A stretch of 64,000 bases of DNA from assembly GCF_024749285.1 (NCBI RefSeq), contig NZ_CP087196.1, positions 992,001 through 1,056,000 of the forward strand, written 5' to 3'. The stretch comes from Pseudomonas sp. B21-015. Lineage in GTDB: Bacteria; Pseudomonadota; Gammaproteobacteria; Pseudomonadales; Pseudomonadaceae. The position numbers and the translations under genes are program-made. The notes below the pieces were generated by a model that worked only from the letters and a program-made list of their open reading frames with translations, ran no database searches and was not told the DNA's origin. Positions 28,047-38,030 of the stretch are shown piece by piece (within the stretch, counting starts at the first letter, position 1; each line of letters opens with the position of its first letter).

Positions 28047-28289
28047 TCACAGATCCATGGTGCAGTTACCCATGACCTCGTACGTCACGCGGTGGCTCTG
28101 GCCCTGATGATCGACATACTCCATGGTCGCAGGCACAACCCCGCAGGCGGTTGCGGTGTTCGTCACGGAAACCACCTTGGCGATGTCCAGCGGCTGCGCC
28201 GGGTTGTACGAGGTGGCGGCGGGCTCGTTGCCGGCGGCCAGGGCGGAGGTGGCGGCGAGGGTCAGAAACAGGCTGATCAAGGTTTTCAT
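28047..28289 (-). CDS. DUF2790 small secreted protein
   Basis: The 80-residue protein has a signal peptide (MKTLISLFLTLAATSALA), then a compact domain with PLDIAKVVSVTNTATACGVV and YVDHQGQSHRVTYEVMGNC. The two Cys could form a disulfide in the periplasm. I recognise it as DUF2790, common in Pseudomonas and without a known role. It is convergent with the porin gene, nine bases away, and divergent from the LysR gene. Confidence 0.85.
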   Translation of the reverse strand: MKTLISLFLTLAATSALAAGNEPAATSYNPAQPLDIAKVVSVTNTATACGVVPATMEYVDHQGQSHRVTYEVMGNCTMDL

Positions 28290-28410
28290 TTTCCCGTACT
28301 CCGTGTTGATTCCGATGTCTCGATTCTAGGCTTTACCCGCGACCGATAAAGGGGCCAACGCCTGATGCAGCCTTACATGAAACGTAACAGTCACCGCCCC
28401 TGGAGGGCTT

Positions 28411-29337
28411 ATGGATCTGCTCAATAACTTGCGGGTGTTCGTCCGCGTAGTGGACAGCGCAAGTTTTACCGCCGCCGCCGATGCGTTGGACCTGTCGACC
28501 GCGCAAGTGTCGCGATTGGTGGCGGATCTGGAGGAGCATGTGCAAGCCCGCTTGCTGCAGCGCACCACACGCAGGTTGAGCCTGACCGAGGCCGGTGAAC
28601 GGTTCTTGCTGCGCAGCCGGCAAATACTCGAAGACATGGAGGAGGCAACGACAGAAGCCCGCGGTGCCCATCTCAAACCCAGTGGACGGTTGCGGATGCA
28701 CAGCATGAATGGCCTGGGCGTGCTGATCACGCCGTTGATCGCCCGTTACAGCGAGCTTTACCCCGATGTGGTGTTCGAGCTGACGCTGTCGCAACGCAAT
28801 CCCGATCCACTGGAGGAGGGGCACGACGTGGTGATTTCGATTGCCCATGAACTGGCCGATTCGCAGTTGGTCGCCCAGACCATCGGGCAGATCTACAGTG
28901 TGCCCTGCGCCTCCCCGGAATACCTGCAACGCCGGGGCGTGCCGGACAACCCGCAGGCGCTGAACGATCATCAGTGCTTACGCATGCTCGACCCGTTGTA
29001 CAGCGATCAATGGGTGTTCCAGGACGAGCATGGCGAGTACGCCGTCAGCCCGGCCAAGACCTTTCAATGCAACGTTGCCGAGTCGATGGTCAAGACGTCA
29101 GAGGCCGGCATGGGCATCAGCCTGATTCCGTTCTACACCGCGACACGCCCCTCGAGCGACGGCACGTTACTGCGCCTGCTGCCAGCCTGGCGTCCCCGTC
29201 AACGCAATGTGTATGCGTTGTATCCGTCGCGGCGTTTTCTCGATGCCAAGGTCCGGACCTGGGTGGCCTTTCTCAAGGCCGAATTACCCAAGCTGTTCGC
29301 CGAACATGACGCGGTGATGAACGATCCACGGCATTGA
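28411..29337 (+). CDS. LysR family transcriptional regulator
   Basis: The 308-residue protein begins with a winged helix-turn-helix (FTAAADALDLSTAQVSRLVADLEE, RTTRRLSLTEAG) and continues with an effector-binding domain (PSGRLRMHSMNGLGVLI, DVVISIAHELADSQLVAQ). The second helix reads TAQVSRLVADLE rather than the common SA-VS-I--LE. It lies convergent with dctM and divergent from the DUF2790 gene. Whether it controls the aromatic-acid or the TRAP genes cannot be told. Confidence 0.9.
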   Translation: MDLLNNLRVFVRVVDSASFTAAADALDLSTAQVSRLVADLEEHVQARLLQRTTRRLSLTEAGERFLLRSRQILEDMEEATTEARGAHLKPSGRLRMHSMNGLGVLITPLIARYSELYPDVVFELTLSQRNPDPLEEGHDVVISIAHELADSQLVAQTIGQIYSVPCASPEYLQRRGVPDNPQALNDHQCLRMLDPLYSDQWVFQDEHGEYAVSPAKTFQCNVAESMVKTSEAGMGISLIPFYTATRPSSDGTLLRLLPAWRPRQRNVYALYPSRRFLDAKVRTWVAFLKAELPKLFAEHDAVMNDPRH

Positions 29338-29359
29338 GCCTGAGGTCGACTCATCTCGG

Positions 29360-30643
29360 TTACGTCATCCCCAGCCAGTTCGGCAGGACCAGAGAAATCC
29401 ACGGTACGTAGGTAATCAATATCAGGAACAGGACCAACAGAATCAGCCAAGGCATTGCTGCCCGTATGGTGGCGGTCAGTGACATGCCGGTCACCGCTGA
29501 GGTGACGAACAGGTTCAAGCCTACGGGCGGTGTAATCAGACCGATCTCCAAGTTCACCACCATGATGATCCCCAAATGAATCGGGTCGATCCCCAATTTC
29601 ATGGCAATCGGGAACAGGATCGGCGCCAGGATCAGGATGATTGCCGAGGGCTCCATAAACGCCCCCGCCACCAACAATACGATGTTCACCACGAGCAGGA
29701 ATGTTATCGGTGTCAGCCCCGCGCCGATGACCCAAGCGGTGATTTGTTGAGGTAATTGCTCGGTGGTCAGTACATGAGCGAAGAGCATGGCGTTGGCGAT
29801 GATGAACATCAGCATGATGCTCAGCTTGGCGGATTCGAGCAGCACCTTCGGTGTTTCGCGGAACGACATATCCTTGTAGACGAACAGCGCAACGAATGCC
29901 GCGTAGACCGCTGCCACGGCCGCCGCCTCGGTCGGGGTGAACATTCCGGTGTAGATGCCGCCCAGAATGATGACCATCAGCAACAGGCCCCAAATGGCCT
30001 TGCGTGCCGCACTCAACCATTCACGAACGGTCGCCCGTGGCATCGCGGGCAGATTTTTCCTGACGGCAACGATGTAGATGGCCACCATCAGTACCGTACC
30101 CAGCAGCAGCCCTGGCACGACGCCGGCCATGAACAGCTTGCCGACCGAGGTTTCCGTCGCCGCTGCATACACCACCATCACGATGGAAGGAGGAATAAGA
30201 ATCCCCAGCGTGCCGGCGTTGCACACAATACCGGCACCGAACGCCTGTGGATAACCGGAGCGGACCATCCCCGCAATGGCGATGGAGCCCACCGCGGCTA
30301 CCGTCGCAGGGCTTGAGCCGGACAACGCGGCGAACAGCATGCACGCCAGCACCGCCGCGATGGCCAGACCGCCGCGAATATGGCCCACGCACGCGTTGGC
30401 AAAGTCGATCAAGCGCCGCGCCACGCCGCCCGTGGTCATGAAGGCACCGGCCAGCAAAAAGAACGGAATGGCCAGCAACGTGTAGTGCTCGGAGGTCTCG
30501 AACAGCTTGATGGCCAGTGAGCGCACGGAGTCAGGGCTGAAAAAGATGATCGTCAGCGAACCGGCCAGGCCCAGGGAAATGGCGATCGGTACACCGATAA
30601 ACATCAGCACGAACAGGGCAACAAAGAGAAAAAGAATAGTCAT
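29360..30643 (-). CDS. dctM: TRAP transporter large permease DctM
   Basis: The 427-residue protein has about 12 membrane segments with typical DctM stretches: GVPIAISLGLAGSL at the start, AGAFMTTGGVARRLIDFA, and LEIGLITPPVGLNLFVTSAV near the end. DctM is the sodium-driven translocation subunit for C4-dicarboxylates. It overlaps dctQ by four bases. Order on the minus strand is dctP, dctQ, dctM. Confidence 0.93.
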   Translation of the reverse strand: MTILFLFVALFVLMFIGVPIAISLGLAGSLTIIFFSPDSVRSLAIKLFETSEHYTLLAIPFFLLAGAFMTTGGVARRLIDFANACVGHIRGGLAIAAVLACMLFAALSGSSPATVAAVGSIAIAGMVRSGYPQAFGAGIVCNAGTLGILIPPSIVMVVYAAATETSVGKLFMAGVVPGLLLGTVLMVAIYIVAVRKNLPAMPRATVREWLSAARKAIWGLLLMVIILGGIYTGMFTPTEAAAVAAVYAAFVALFVYKDMSFRETPKVLLESAKLSIMLMFIIANAMLFAHVLTTEQLPQQITAWVIGAGLTPITFLLVVNIVLLVAGAFMEPSAIILILAPILFPIAMKLGIDPIHLGIIMVVNLEIGLITPPVGLNLFVTSAVTGMSLTATIRAAMPWLILLVLFLILITYVPWISLVLPNWLGMT

Positions 30644-31272
30644 TTCTTGTCATCCTCATGTTCGGTCAGTTTCATCACCTCCGCGGCCTCGTCGGCCAGG
30701 CCCAGGCCCGTTTGACGGTTTTGCACGATGCGCACCAAAATTTCGGCAAAGCGGATGAACACCAAGGCAAAACCCACCGGCACAATCAGCCCGATGTGCC
30801 ATTGCATGATGCCGTAATGACCGAGGTCCTCGGCACCGATGCCGGCGACGAACAGCGTCTGAATCCATTCGAAACTGGCGACGCTGAGCAGGCCCGCATA
30901 GGCCAGGCTGCAGAGGCAGGCAATGATCCCAATGATTCGCTGAGCCGGTTTGCTGGCCAGTTTCACCAAGGCATCGACACCGATATGTCCGGCCGTGCGC
31001 ACGCCATAGGACAAGCCGAAAAAGATCAGCCAGGCGAACAAGGCTTTGGTCAGCGATATGCTCCACGTCATAGCCTGGGCCATCCCCATGACGCTGTCGC
31101 CGATGGCGAACAAGGGTTCACTGGCGCTCTGCCAATACTCGGCGAGGCTGTAGAAAACGCTATAGAGGTTGTTAAGGATGACGTAAACGAACGTGACCAG
31201 CGTCATTGCCGCCAGCAGGAAGACGATAAAACCTTCTTCGAAGTGGTCCCAGATGCGCCGCAAGGCATTCAT
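30640..31272 (-). CDS. dctQ: TRAP transporter small permease DctQ
   Basis: The protein has 210 residues from ATG 31272 and four membrane segments, including ALFAWLIFFGLSYGVRTAGHIGVD, a DctQ signature. I chose this start because GGGAG lies nine bases upstream; three in-frame codons further out an ATG directly abuts that GGGAG and is too close. The acidic tail (KLTEHEDDKK) is cytoplasmic. It couples the binding protein DctP to DctM. Confidence 0.9.
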   Translation of the reverse strand: MNALRRIWDHFEEGFIVFLLAAMTLVTFVYVILNNLYSVFYSLAEYWQSASEPLFAIGDSVMGMAQAMTWSISLTKALFAWLIFFGLSYGVRTAGHIGVDALVKLASKPAQRIIGIIACLCSLAYAGLLSVASFEWIQTLFVAGIGAEDLGHYGIMQWHIGLIVPVGFALVFIRFAEILVRIVQNRQTGLGLADEAAEVMKLTEHEDDKK

Positions 31273-31343
31273 GAGTGGCATCTCCCGATCGAGTGACGAC
31301 GATGAAACAGGGGCCACCCTTTCGGGCGGCGCCCGACGGCAGA

Positions 31344-32339
<996 letters not shown>

Positions 32340-32442
32340 TTAGATGTTCCTCTTGTTTTAGTTCTCGTGCCGTTCATGTCTGAAACGCTTTGCACGGTGG
32401 ACAAGAGGAGTCTAGGCAATAAATCACCATTGGTTGTTGCAA

Positions 32443-33897
32443 CTAGTATTTCCAGAAAACCGGGATGAACAGCACCAGAACGGTGAGGATCTCCAGTCTT
32501 CCCAGCAGCATGCCGACGGTCAGCAGCCATTTGGCGGCATCAGGCAGTGTCGAGAAGTTGCCTGCCGGACCAATGATCGAACCAACGCCAGGCCCCACGT
32601 TGCAGACGGCGGTGGCCGCGCCACTCAATGCCGTGGTCCAGTCCAGGCCGATGAGCGCCAACCCCATGGCGATCGCCCCGATGGTGATGGTGAAAAAGAA
32701 AGAAAACGTCAGGAGCGAACGGGCGATATCCTCGTCGATGGGGTGATTGTTGTATTTTTTCCGGATGATGGCTCGAGGATGGATCAGTTGTTTCAGGCTG
32801 CCCATGAGCAGTGCGCCAGCCACTTGAAAACGGAAGATTTTAAGCCCGCCAGCGGTGGAGCCGGAGCAGCCGCCGACAAAGGTCAGGTAAAAGAACAGCA
32901 ACACGGAGAAACTGCCCCATAACGTGTAATCCCCCAGCGCCACGCCGGTCGTCGTGACCACTGACGTCACGTTGACCGCCACGATCCTAAACGCCTCCCA
33001 CCAGCCGTACTCGCTGTGCAAGCACAACCAGGTTCCGACCAGCAGCGAGGTGATGAGCAAAAAGCCAATGAACCCGCGTACCTGGTGATCTTTGAGCAGG
33101 GCGTATCTATTCCCGCGCAACGTGCCCACATACAGCGTAAAAGGCAGGCTGCCCAGAATCATGACAACCACCGACACCCAATGGATGGCCGGTTGCGTCC
33201 AGTGCGCCAGAGAAGAATCGGAGGTGGAAAATCCTCCCGTGGAAATCAACGACATTGCATGGTTGATGGCTTCGAACGGCGTCATCCCTGCTATCCACAG
33301 GGCCAGTGTGGAAAGAGCGGTAAGCCCGATATACAGCCCAAGAATATATTTGGCAGCGACGTGGGAGCGTGGTGTGACCTTCTCCGACCAGTCGGATGAT
33401 TCAGTCTGAAACAGCCGCATGCCCCCGACCCGCAATAGCGGCAGGATGGCCACGGCCATGCCGATGAAGCCGATGCCACCCAGCCAATGCAGCATTGAAC
33501 GCCAGATCAGCAATCCGGGCGAGGCGGTGTCCAGACCGGTCAGGATGGTCGATCCGGTGGTGGTGATGCCGGACATCGTTTCAAAAAACGCGTCGGTGTA
33601 GCTGATGTGCTGGATCAGGACCATGGGCAATGCGGCGAACATGCAGACGACTACCCAACTGGCAGTGGTCAGCATGTACATATCGCGGGGACGCAACTGA
33701 GCGTCCTCAGGACGGCCCTTGTTGATCAACAGCAGCCCGGACACCGCTGTGATCAGGCTCGACCACAGAAAGGCCGACATATCATCGTTGCGTTCATAGA
33801 TCACCAGAGTGAGCATCGGTATCGCCATGCTCACTGCCAGTGTGATCAAAAAAATACCCAGGATGAAACCGATAAGCCGCAGTACCGCAATGGACAT
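32443..33897 (-). CDS. trkH: Potassium uptake protein TrkH
   Basis: The 484-residue membrane protein has four P-loop repeats with filter-like sequences TTTGSTI, STGGFST, TTTGVAL and NVGPGVG, the sign of a TrkH/KtrB-type K+ channel. The Trk system also needs TrkA, which is not in the window but is encoded elsewhere in Pseudomonas genomes. It is the last gene at the right edge of the accessory block. The upstream gap of 174 bases includes duplicated promoter-like sequence that precedes the remnant at 34072. Confidence 0.93.
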   Translation of the reverse strand: MSIAVLRLIGFILGIFLITLAVSMAIPMLTLVIYERNDDMSAFLWSSLITAVSGLLLINKGRPEDAQLRPRDMYMLTTASWVVVCMFAALPMVLIQHISYTDAFFETMSGITTTGSTILTGLDTASPGLLIWRSMLHWLGGIGFIGMAVAILPLLRVGGMRLFQTESSDWSEKVTPRSHVAAKYILGLYIGLTALSTLALWIAGMTPFEAINHAMSLISTGGFSTSDSSLAHWTQPAIHWVSVVVMILGSLPFTLYVGTLRGNRYALLKDHQVRGFIGFLLITSLLVGTWLCLHSEYGWWEAFRIVAVNVTSVVTTTGVALGDYTLWGSFSVLLFFYLTFVGGCSGSTAGGLKIFRFQVAGALLMGSLKQLIHPRAIIRKKYNNHPIDEDIARSLLTFSFFFTITIGAIAMGLALIGLDWTTALSGAATAVCNVGPGVGSIIGPAGNFSTLPDAAKWLLTVGMLLGRLEILTVLVLFIPVFWKY

Positions 33898-34071
33898 AAA
33901 TAACGCCTGTCTTGTTAGCGCCGCGCAGTATCGATCGGCTTGTCGTTTTGTCTCGTAAAGTTTGCGTAACTTTTTTCGTTCCCTCGGATTCTCTATTCGC
34001 CGGGTAGACGCGCGACACGGCCAGGCAGAATCGTCGGTATAGACTGGGAGCTACGACGAAGGGAGAGACGC

Positions 34072-34146
34072 GTGAAATATAGAACAGTGTTGCTGCTCAG
34101 TCTTGCGCTTATGTGGGCCCAGGCGCCGGAAAAGGCTTGCCCATGA
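34072..34146 (+). pseudogene. Internally deleted remnant of a paralogue of the gene at 19014
   Basis: A GTG frame encodes a 24-residue peptide: a signal-peptide-like start (KYRTVLLLSLALMWAQAP) joined directly to EKACP and a stop. The first 58 bases match the start of the gene at 19014 at about 80 percent, and the end matches the final codons of that gene. Everything between, about 390 bases, is missing. Its stop overlaps the permease start as ATGA, just as in the intact gene. The upstream TATAGACTG is also shared. Confidence 0.7.
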
Positions 34147-34832
34147 TTGGCGCCGAACTGCTGTCATCGCAAAGCCTTACAGTTGGCTGGCTGATTTACG
34201 TGCCGGTAGTGATCTGGGCTGTCTGTCGAGCGCCTTGGGTTGAATTGTTCAGCGATAGCCGCCGTCAGCATCTGTTGTTCGGCACGGTGTTCGCATTGTT
34301 CATGCTTTGGCTGGTGCGACGGGACTTTGATACCGGCGTGTCCTATCACTTCATCGGCATGACGGCGGTGACGTTGCTGCTGGATTGGCCGTTGGCGATT
34401 GTCGGCGGGTTGGTCGCGCAAGCGGGATTGGTGCTGCTCGGGCGCCAGGACATGGCGGCCATGGGGGTCAACGGCGCGCTGCTGATTCTGCTGCCGGTGC
34501 TGGTCACCGAATGCTGCGCAATCCTGGTCGAACGCGCACAGCCGCGTAATCCCTTTGTGTACATCTTCTGTTCCGGCTTTTTTGCCGCTGCGTTGTCGGC
34601 CCTGTTGTGTTTGATTCTGGCGCTCACATTGCTGTGGTACGACGAACGTTTCGCCATGCCGTATTGGCTGGAAGATTTTGTCGGTTATCTATGGCTGCTC
34701 ATTTTCCCGGAAGCATTTATCAACGGCATGGTGGTCAGCGCATTGGTGGTGTTCTGCCCAGAATGGCTGGAGACGTTCAATCGCACGCGCTACCTTTCGG
34801 CGCCCTGGAAAGACGACGACCCCAAATCTTGA
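34143..34832 (+). CDS. Energy-coupling factor transporter permease-like membrane protein
   Basis: From ATG 34143 (MIGAELLSSQ) the protein has 229 residues and about six membrane helices, with GLVAQAGLVLLGRQDMAAMGVNGALL recalling the CbiM/NikM S-component glycine-rich repeat (ALG-QD---GVN-). I recognise it as the family annotated as energy-coupling factor ABC transporter permease. No ATPase or T-component gene is close by, so it may be a solitary S-type component. The substrate is unknown. It would be coupled to the remnant peptide frame upstream. Confidence 0.75.
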   Translation: MIGAELLSSQSLTVGWLIYVPVVIWAVCRAPWVELFSDSRRQHLLFGTVFALFMLWLVRRDFDTGVSYHFIGMTAVTLLLDWPLAIVGGLVAQAGLVLLGRQDMAAMGVNGALLILLPVLVTECCAILVERAQPRNPFVYIFCSGFFAAALSALLCLILALTLLWYDERFAMPYWLEDFVGYLWLLIFPEAFINGMVVSALVVFCPEWLETFNRTRYLSAPWKDDDPKS

Positions 34833-34895
34833 TCCACATCAAATCCAAAAAGCGTTGACGAATCCATGCTCCGGAAAACCTTCAGGAGCATCGGC

Positions 34896-35111
34896 ATGAG
34901 TGTGTATGAGTGGGCCAGGCAGGAGTTGCGTCAGAGTCTGGATCTGGCACAAGAGGTGGGTTTCGACCCGGGATTGAGCCTGCGCGCCTTGCTCAGTGCG
35001 GTGGTGCAGCAGAGCAAGGCGGTACGCAATGTCGAAGACCTGGCCGATGAGTTGCGGTTTCTTGCCGAAAACCTCGACGAGGGTCAGGACTATGGCTTTA
35101 TGCGGCCTTGA
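34896..35111 (+). CDS. Small conserved helical protein
   Basis: From ATG 34896, which follows AGGAG by seven bases, the protein has 71 residues: MSVYEWARQELRQSLDLAQE, then mostly helical sequence rich in Leu and Glu, ending DYGFMRP. No signal peptide or Cys is present. An ATG at 34866 would add ten residues. It is convergent with yacG. I do not recognise a named family; it has been seen as a hypothetical protein next to yacG in Pseudomonas, as far as I remember. Confidence 0.68.
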   Translation: MSVYEWARQELRQSLDLAQEVGFDPGLSLRALLSAVVQQSKAVRNVEDLADELRFLAENLDEGQDYGFMRP

Positions 35112-35119
35112 TGGCCGGA

Positions 35120-35320
35120 TCAGTGACGCGGGTCGAAGTCTTCGCTGAACAGTTCGTCTTCGGCATCCGGGCTCACCGGGATCTTGTGTTCTTCCGACGC
35201 CCAGGCGCCCAGGTCGATCAGTTTGCAACGGTCCGAACAGAACGGCCGGAACTTGTTCTCGGGGCTCCATTCGACAGGGGCGCCACAGGTTGGGCAATCG
35301 ACGGTCGGGGTTTGGCTCAT
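35120..35320 (-). CDS. yacG: DNA gyrase inhibitor YacG
   Basis: The 66-residue zinc protein contains [10 protein letters not shown] and [15 protein letters not shown], the four-Cys site of YacG, followed by an acidic tail. E. coli YacG binds GyrB and inhibits gyrase. It overlaps the coaE stop by four bases and ends the pilB-pilC-pilD-coaE-yacG run, an order conserved in Pseudomonas. Confidence 0.94.
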   Translation of the reverse strand: MSQTPTVDCPTCGAPVEWSPENKFRPFCSDRCKLIDLGAWASEEHKIPVSPDAEDELFSEDFDPRH

Positions 35321-35940
35321 GACTGGCCTCCACGCAAAGTAAGGTAAAAGTGATGCAGGCGTTCGACCTCGCTGTGCAGCCAGGCGAGGTCGCGGTCGTT
35401 GACCACCACATCGTCGGCATGGCTCACGCGGTCCTGTCGGCTGGACTGGGCCTTGAGGATCGCCTGGACCTGCTGTTCGCTGGTCTGATCACGCTGCAGG
35501 GTGCGTTCGATCTGTAGCTGTTCCGGAGCATCGATGACCAGGACCCGTTGGGTCATGGCGTACTGCCCGGACTCGATCAGCAGCGGCGAAACCAGAATCG
35601 CGTAAGGCGATTGTGCCTTGGTCAGATGATGGGCGATTTCCTCGGCGATCAACGGATGCAGCAGCGCTTCGAGCCAGCGGCGTTCATCCGGCACTTCGAA
35701 GATCAGCTTGCGCAGGGCGGCACGATCCAGTTGGCCGTCGGCTAGCAACACGCCGGGGCCGAAGTGCTCAGCGATCCTGGCCAGTGCCGGGCGACCGGGT
35801 TCGACCACCCAGCGAGCCGCATGATCGGCGTCCACCACGTGCACGCCCAGGTCGATGAAGTGCTGGGCGGCCGCGCTTTTGCCGCTGCCGATGCCGCCGG
35901 TCAGGCCGAGAATCCAGGGTTTTTCCACAGGGGTATTCAT
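35317..35940 (-). CDS. coaE: Dephospho-CoA kinase CoaE
   Basis: From ATG 35940 the protein has 207 residues and begins with [20 protein letters not shown], a P-loop (GGIGSGKS). [15 protein letters not shown] and VVVNDRDL are further family landmarks. It phosphorylates dephospho-CoA to CoA, the last step of CoA synthesis; panB, panC and panD for earlier steps lie at 50-52 kb. The start overlaps the pilD stop as ATGA. A longer upstream frame would run through pilD and was discarded. Confidence 0.94.
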   Translation of the reverse strand: MNTPVEKPWILGLTGGIGSGKSAAAQHFIDLGVHVVDADHAARWVVEPGRPALARIAEHFGPGVLLADGQLDRAALRKLIFEVPDERRWLEALLHPLIAEEIAHHLTKAQSPYAILVSPLLIESGQYAMTQRVLVIDAPEQLQIERTLQRDQTSEQQVQAILKAQSSRQDRVSHADDVVVNDRDLAWLHSEVERLHHFYLTLRGGQS

Positions 35941-36809
35941 TTCAAACCGACAAACTGCCAATAGAAGCCGGTTATTTGACCACCCCAGAGCAAGGCAATC
36001 CAGCCGGCAATGGCCAGATAGGGACCGAAAGGTAACGGCGTCGAGGTTTTCGCATCCCGCAGGCGCAGCAAAATCATCCCGAGAATGGCCCCTGCCAGCG
36101 ATGACAGCAGGATGGTCAGGGGCAGGATCTGCCAACCGCCCCAGGCGCCGAGCATCGCCAGGAGCTTGAAGTCACCGTAGCCGATGCCGTCCTTGCCGGT
36201 GATCAGCTTGAACAGCCAGAACACCGACCACAGCGCCATGTAGCCGGCCACCGCACCCCAGAACGCATCATGCAGTGATACGAAGAGCCCGAAGCTGTTG
36301 AGGATCAACCCCAACCACATCAACGGCAGCACCAGCACGTCCGGCAACAGCTGATGTTCGGCGTCGATCAGGCTCATCGCCAACAGGCCCCAACTCAGGA
36401 CCAACACCATGCAGGCCTGCCAGCCGAAACCGAAATGCCAGGCGACGAATGCCGACAGTAACCCGCAGGCCAGCTCGGTCAGCGGGTAACGTTTACTGAT
36501 CGGCGCCGCGCAGTTCGAGCATCGCCCGCGTAAAAACAGATAACTGAGCACGGGGATGTTTTCCCACACACGGATCCGATGACCACAGTGGGGACACTCG
36601 GAGTGAGGCAGTATCAGGTTGTAAGCAGGGCCTGGGGGTTCGGCTGGCAAATCCAGTACGTCATGGGCCTGCAGGCGCCATTCACGCTCAAGCATTTTCG
36701 GCAGGCGCCAGACCACCACGTTGAGAAAGCTGCCGATCAGCAGGCCGATCCCCCCTGCGGTAATCACGAAGGCCAGCGGGTTGAAGCTCAGAAATTCGTT
36801 CAAGGACAT
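35937..36809 (-). CDS. pilD: Prepilin peptidase PilD
   Basis: From ATG 36809 the 290-residue membrane protein has the N-terminal methyltransferase part with zinc motifs CPHCGHRI and CSNCAAPI and the aspartic peptidase part with [17 protein letters not shown] and [16 protein letters not shown], holding the two catalytic Asp. PilD cleaves and N-methylates prepilins, including PilA, PilE, PilV, PilW and PilX in this window, and also type II secretion pseudopilins. It follows pilC directly. Confidence 0.95.
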   Translation of the reverse strand: MSLNEFLSFNPLAFVITAGGIGLLIGSFLNVVVWRLPKMLEREWRLQAHDVLDLPAEPPGPAYNLILPHSECPHCGHRIRVWENIPVLSYLFLRGRCSNCAAPISKRYPLTELACGLLSAFVAWHFGFGWQACMVLVLSWGLLAMSLIDAEHQLLPDVLVLPLMWLGLILNSFGLFVSLHDAFWGAVAGYMALWSVFWLFKLITGKDGIGYGDFKLLAMLGAWGGWQILPLTILLSSLAGAILGMILLRLRDAKTSTPLPFGPYLAIAGWIALLWGGQITGFYWQFVGLK

Positions 36810-36810
36810 A

Positions 36811-38028
36811 TCAGATCGCTGAGCCGAGTTGGAAGATGGGCAGGTACATTGCAACCACCAGCCCGCCGACGATAACCCCCAGCACCACCATGATGAACGG
36901 CTCCATCAGGCTGGTCAGGTTATCGACCATGTTGTCCACCTCGGCCTCGTAGAAACTCGCGACCTTGTCGAGCATGTCGTCCAGCGCGCCGGACTCTTCG
37001 CCAATGGCCGTCATCTGGATCGCCATGGTCGGAAAGATGCCGGAGGTGCGCATGGAAAAATTCAGCTGCATGCCGGTCGAAACATCCTGTTTGATGCGTA
37101 ACACCGCTCGCTTGAACACGATGTTGCCGGTCGCGCCCGCCACTGACTCCAGGGCTTCGACCAGTGGCACGCCGGCTGCGAACGTCGTCGACAGGGTGCG
37201 GGCGTAACGGGCCACGGCGGACTTGTACATGAGCGCGCCAACCAACGGCAGTTTCAGCAACCAGGTGTCCATCCGGTCGCGAAAGCCTGGGGAATTCTTG
37301 AAGGCGTGGTGCACGCCGAAGATCCCCGCACCCAGCACGCCGAGCAACATCCACCACCAGTCCTGCATGAACTCCGACAAGCCGATGACCATTACGGTGA
37401 ACGCCGGCAGCTCGGCGCCAAATCCTGAGAACACCGACTCGAACTGCGGTACAACCTTGACCAGCAGAATGCCGGTCACAATGATCGCGACGAACACCAC
37501 GGCCAGCGGGTAGGTCATGGCTTTCTTGATCTTGGCCTTGAGGCTTTCGCTCTTTTCCTTGTAGGTCGCCACCCGTTCCAGCAGGGTATCCAGGGCACCG
37601 GCCTGCTCGCCGGCGTCCACCAGGTTGCAGTACAGCTCATCGAAATACTGGGGCTTTTTACGCAGGGCCGCGGCGAAGCTGTTGCCGGCCGCGACTTCCT
37701 GTTTCACCTCGTCCACCAGCTTGCGCATGTTCGGGTTATCGAAGCCTTCGCCGATGATATCGAACGATTGCAGCAGCGGTACGCCGGCTTTCATCATGGT
37801 CGCCATCTGCCGGGTAAACAGGGCAATGTCCAGGGGCTTGATGCGTTTGCCGGCACTGAAAATGGACGCGGACTTTTTCCGCACCTTGCCCGGGTTGATG
37901 CCCTGCTTGCGCAACTGGGCCTTGATCAGCGCGGGATTTTGCCCGGTTAACTCGCCGGTCATTTTCGCGCCTTTGCGATCCGTGCCTTCCCAGGCATACA
38001 CGCTGATTTTCGCTGCTTTGACCGCCAT
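36811..38028 (-). CDS. pilC: Type IV pilus inner membrane platform protein PilC
   Basis: The 405-residue protein has two repeats of the GspF/PilC cytoplasmic helical domain (FTRQMATMMKAGVPLLQSFD, YARTLSTTFAAGVPLVEALE) and three membrane segments, the last near the C-terminus (IMVVLGVIVGGLVVAMYLPI). PilC is the platform that couples PilB and PilT to pilin addition. It lies two bases after pilB. Confidence 0.95.
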   Translation of the reverse strand: MAVKAAKISVYAWEGTDRKGAKMTGELTGQNPALIKAQLRKQGINPGKVRKKSASIFSAGKRIKPLDIALFTRQMATMMKAGVPLLQSFDIIGEGFDNPNMRKLVDEVKQEVAAGNSFAAALRKKPQYFDELYCNLVDAGEQAGALDTLLERVATYKEKSESLKAKIKKAMTYPLAVVFVAIIVTGILLVKVVPQFESVFSGFGAELPAFTVMVIGLSEFMQDWWWMLLGVLGAGIFGVHHAFKNSPGFRDRMDTWLLKLPLVGALMYKSAVARYARTLSTTFAAGVPLVEALESVAGATGNIVFKRAVLRIKQDVSTGMQLNFSMRTSGIFPTMAIQMTAIGEESGALDDMLDKVASFYEAEVDNMVDNLTSLMEPFIMVVLGVIVGGLVVAMYLPIFQLGSAI

Positions 38029-38030
38029 AT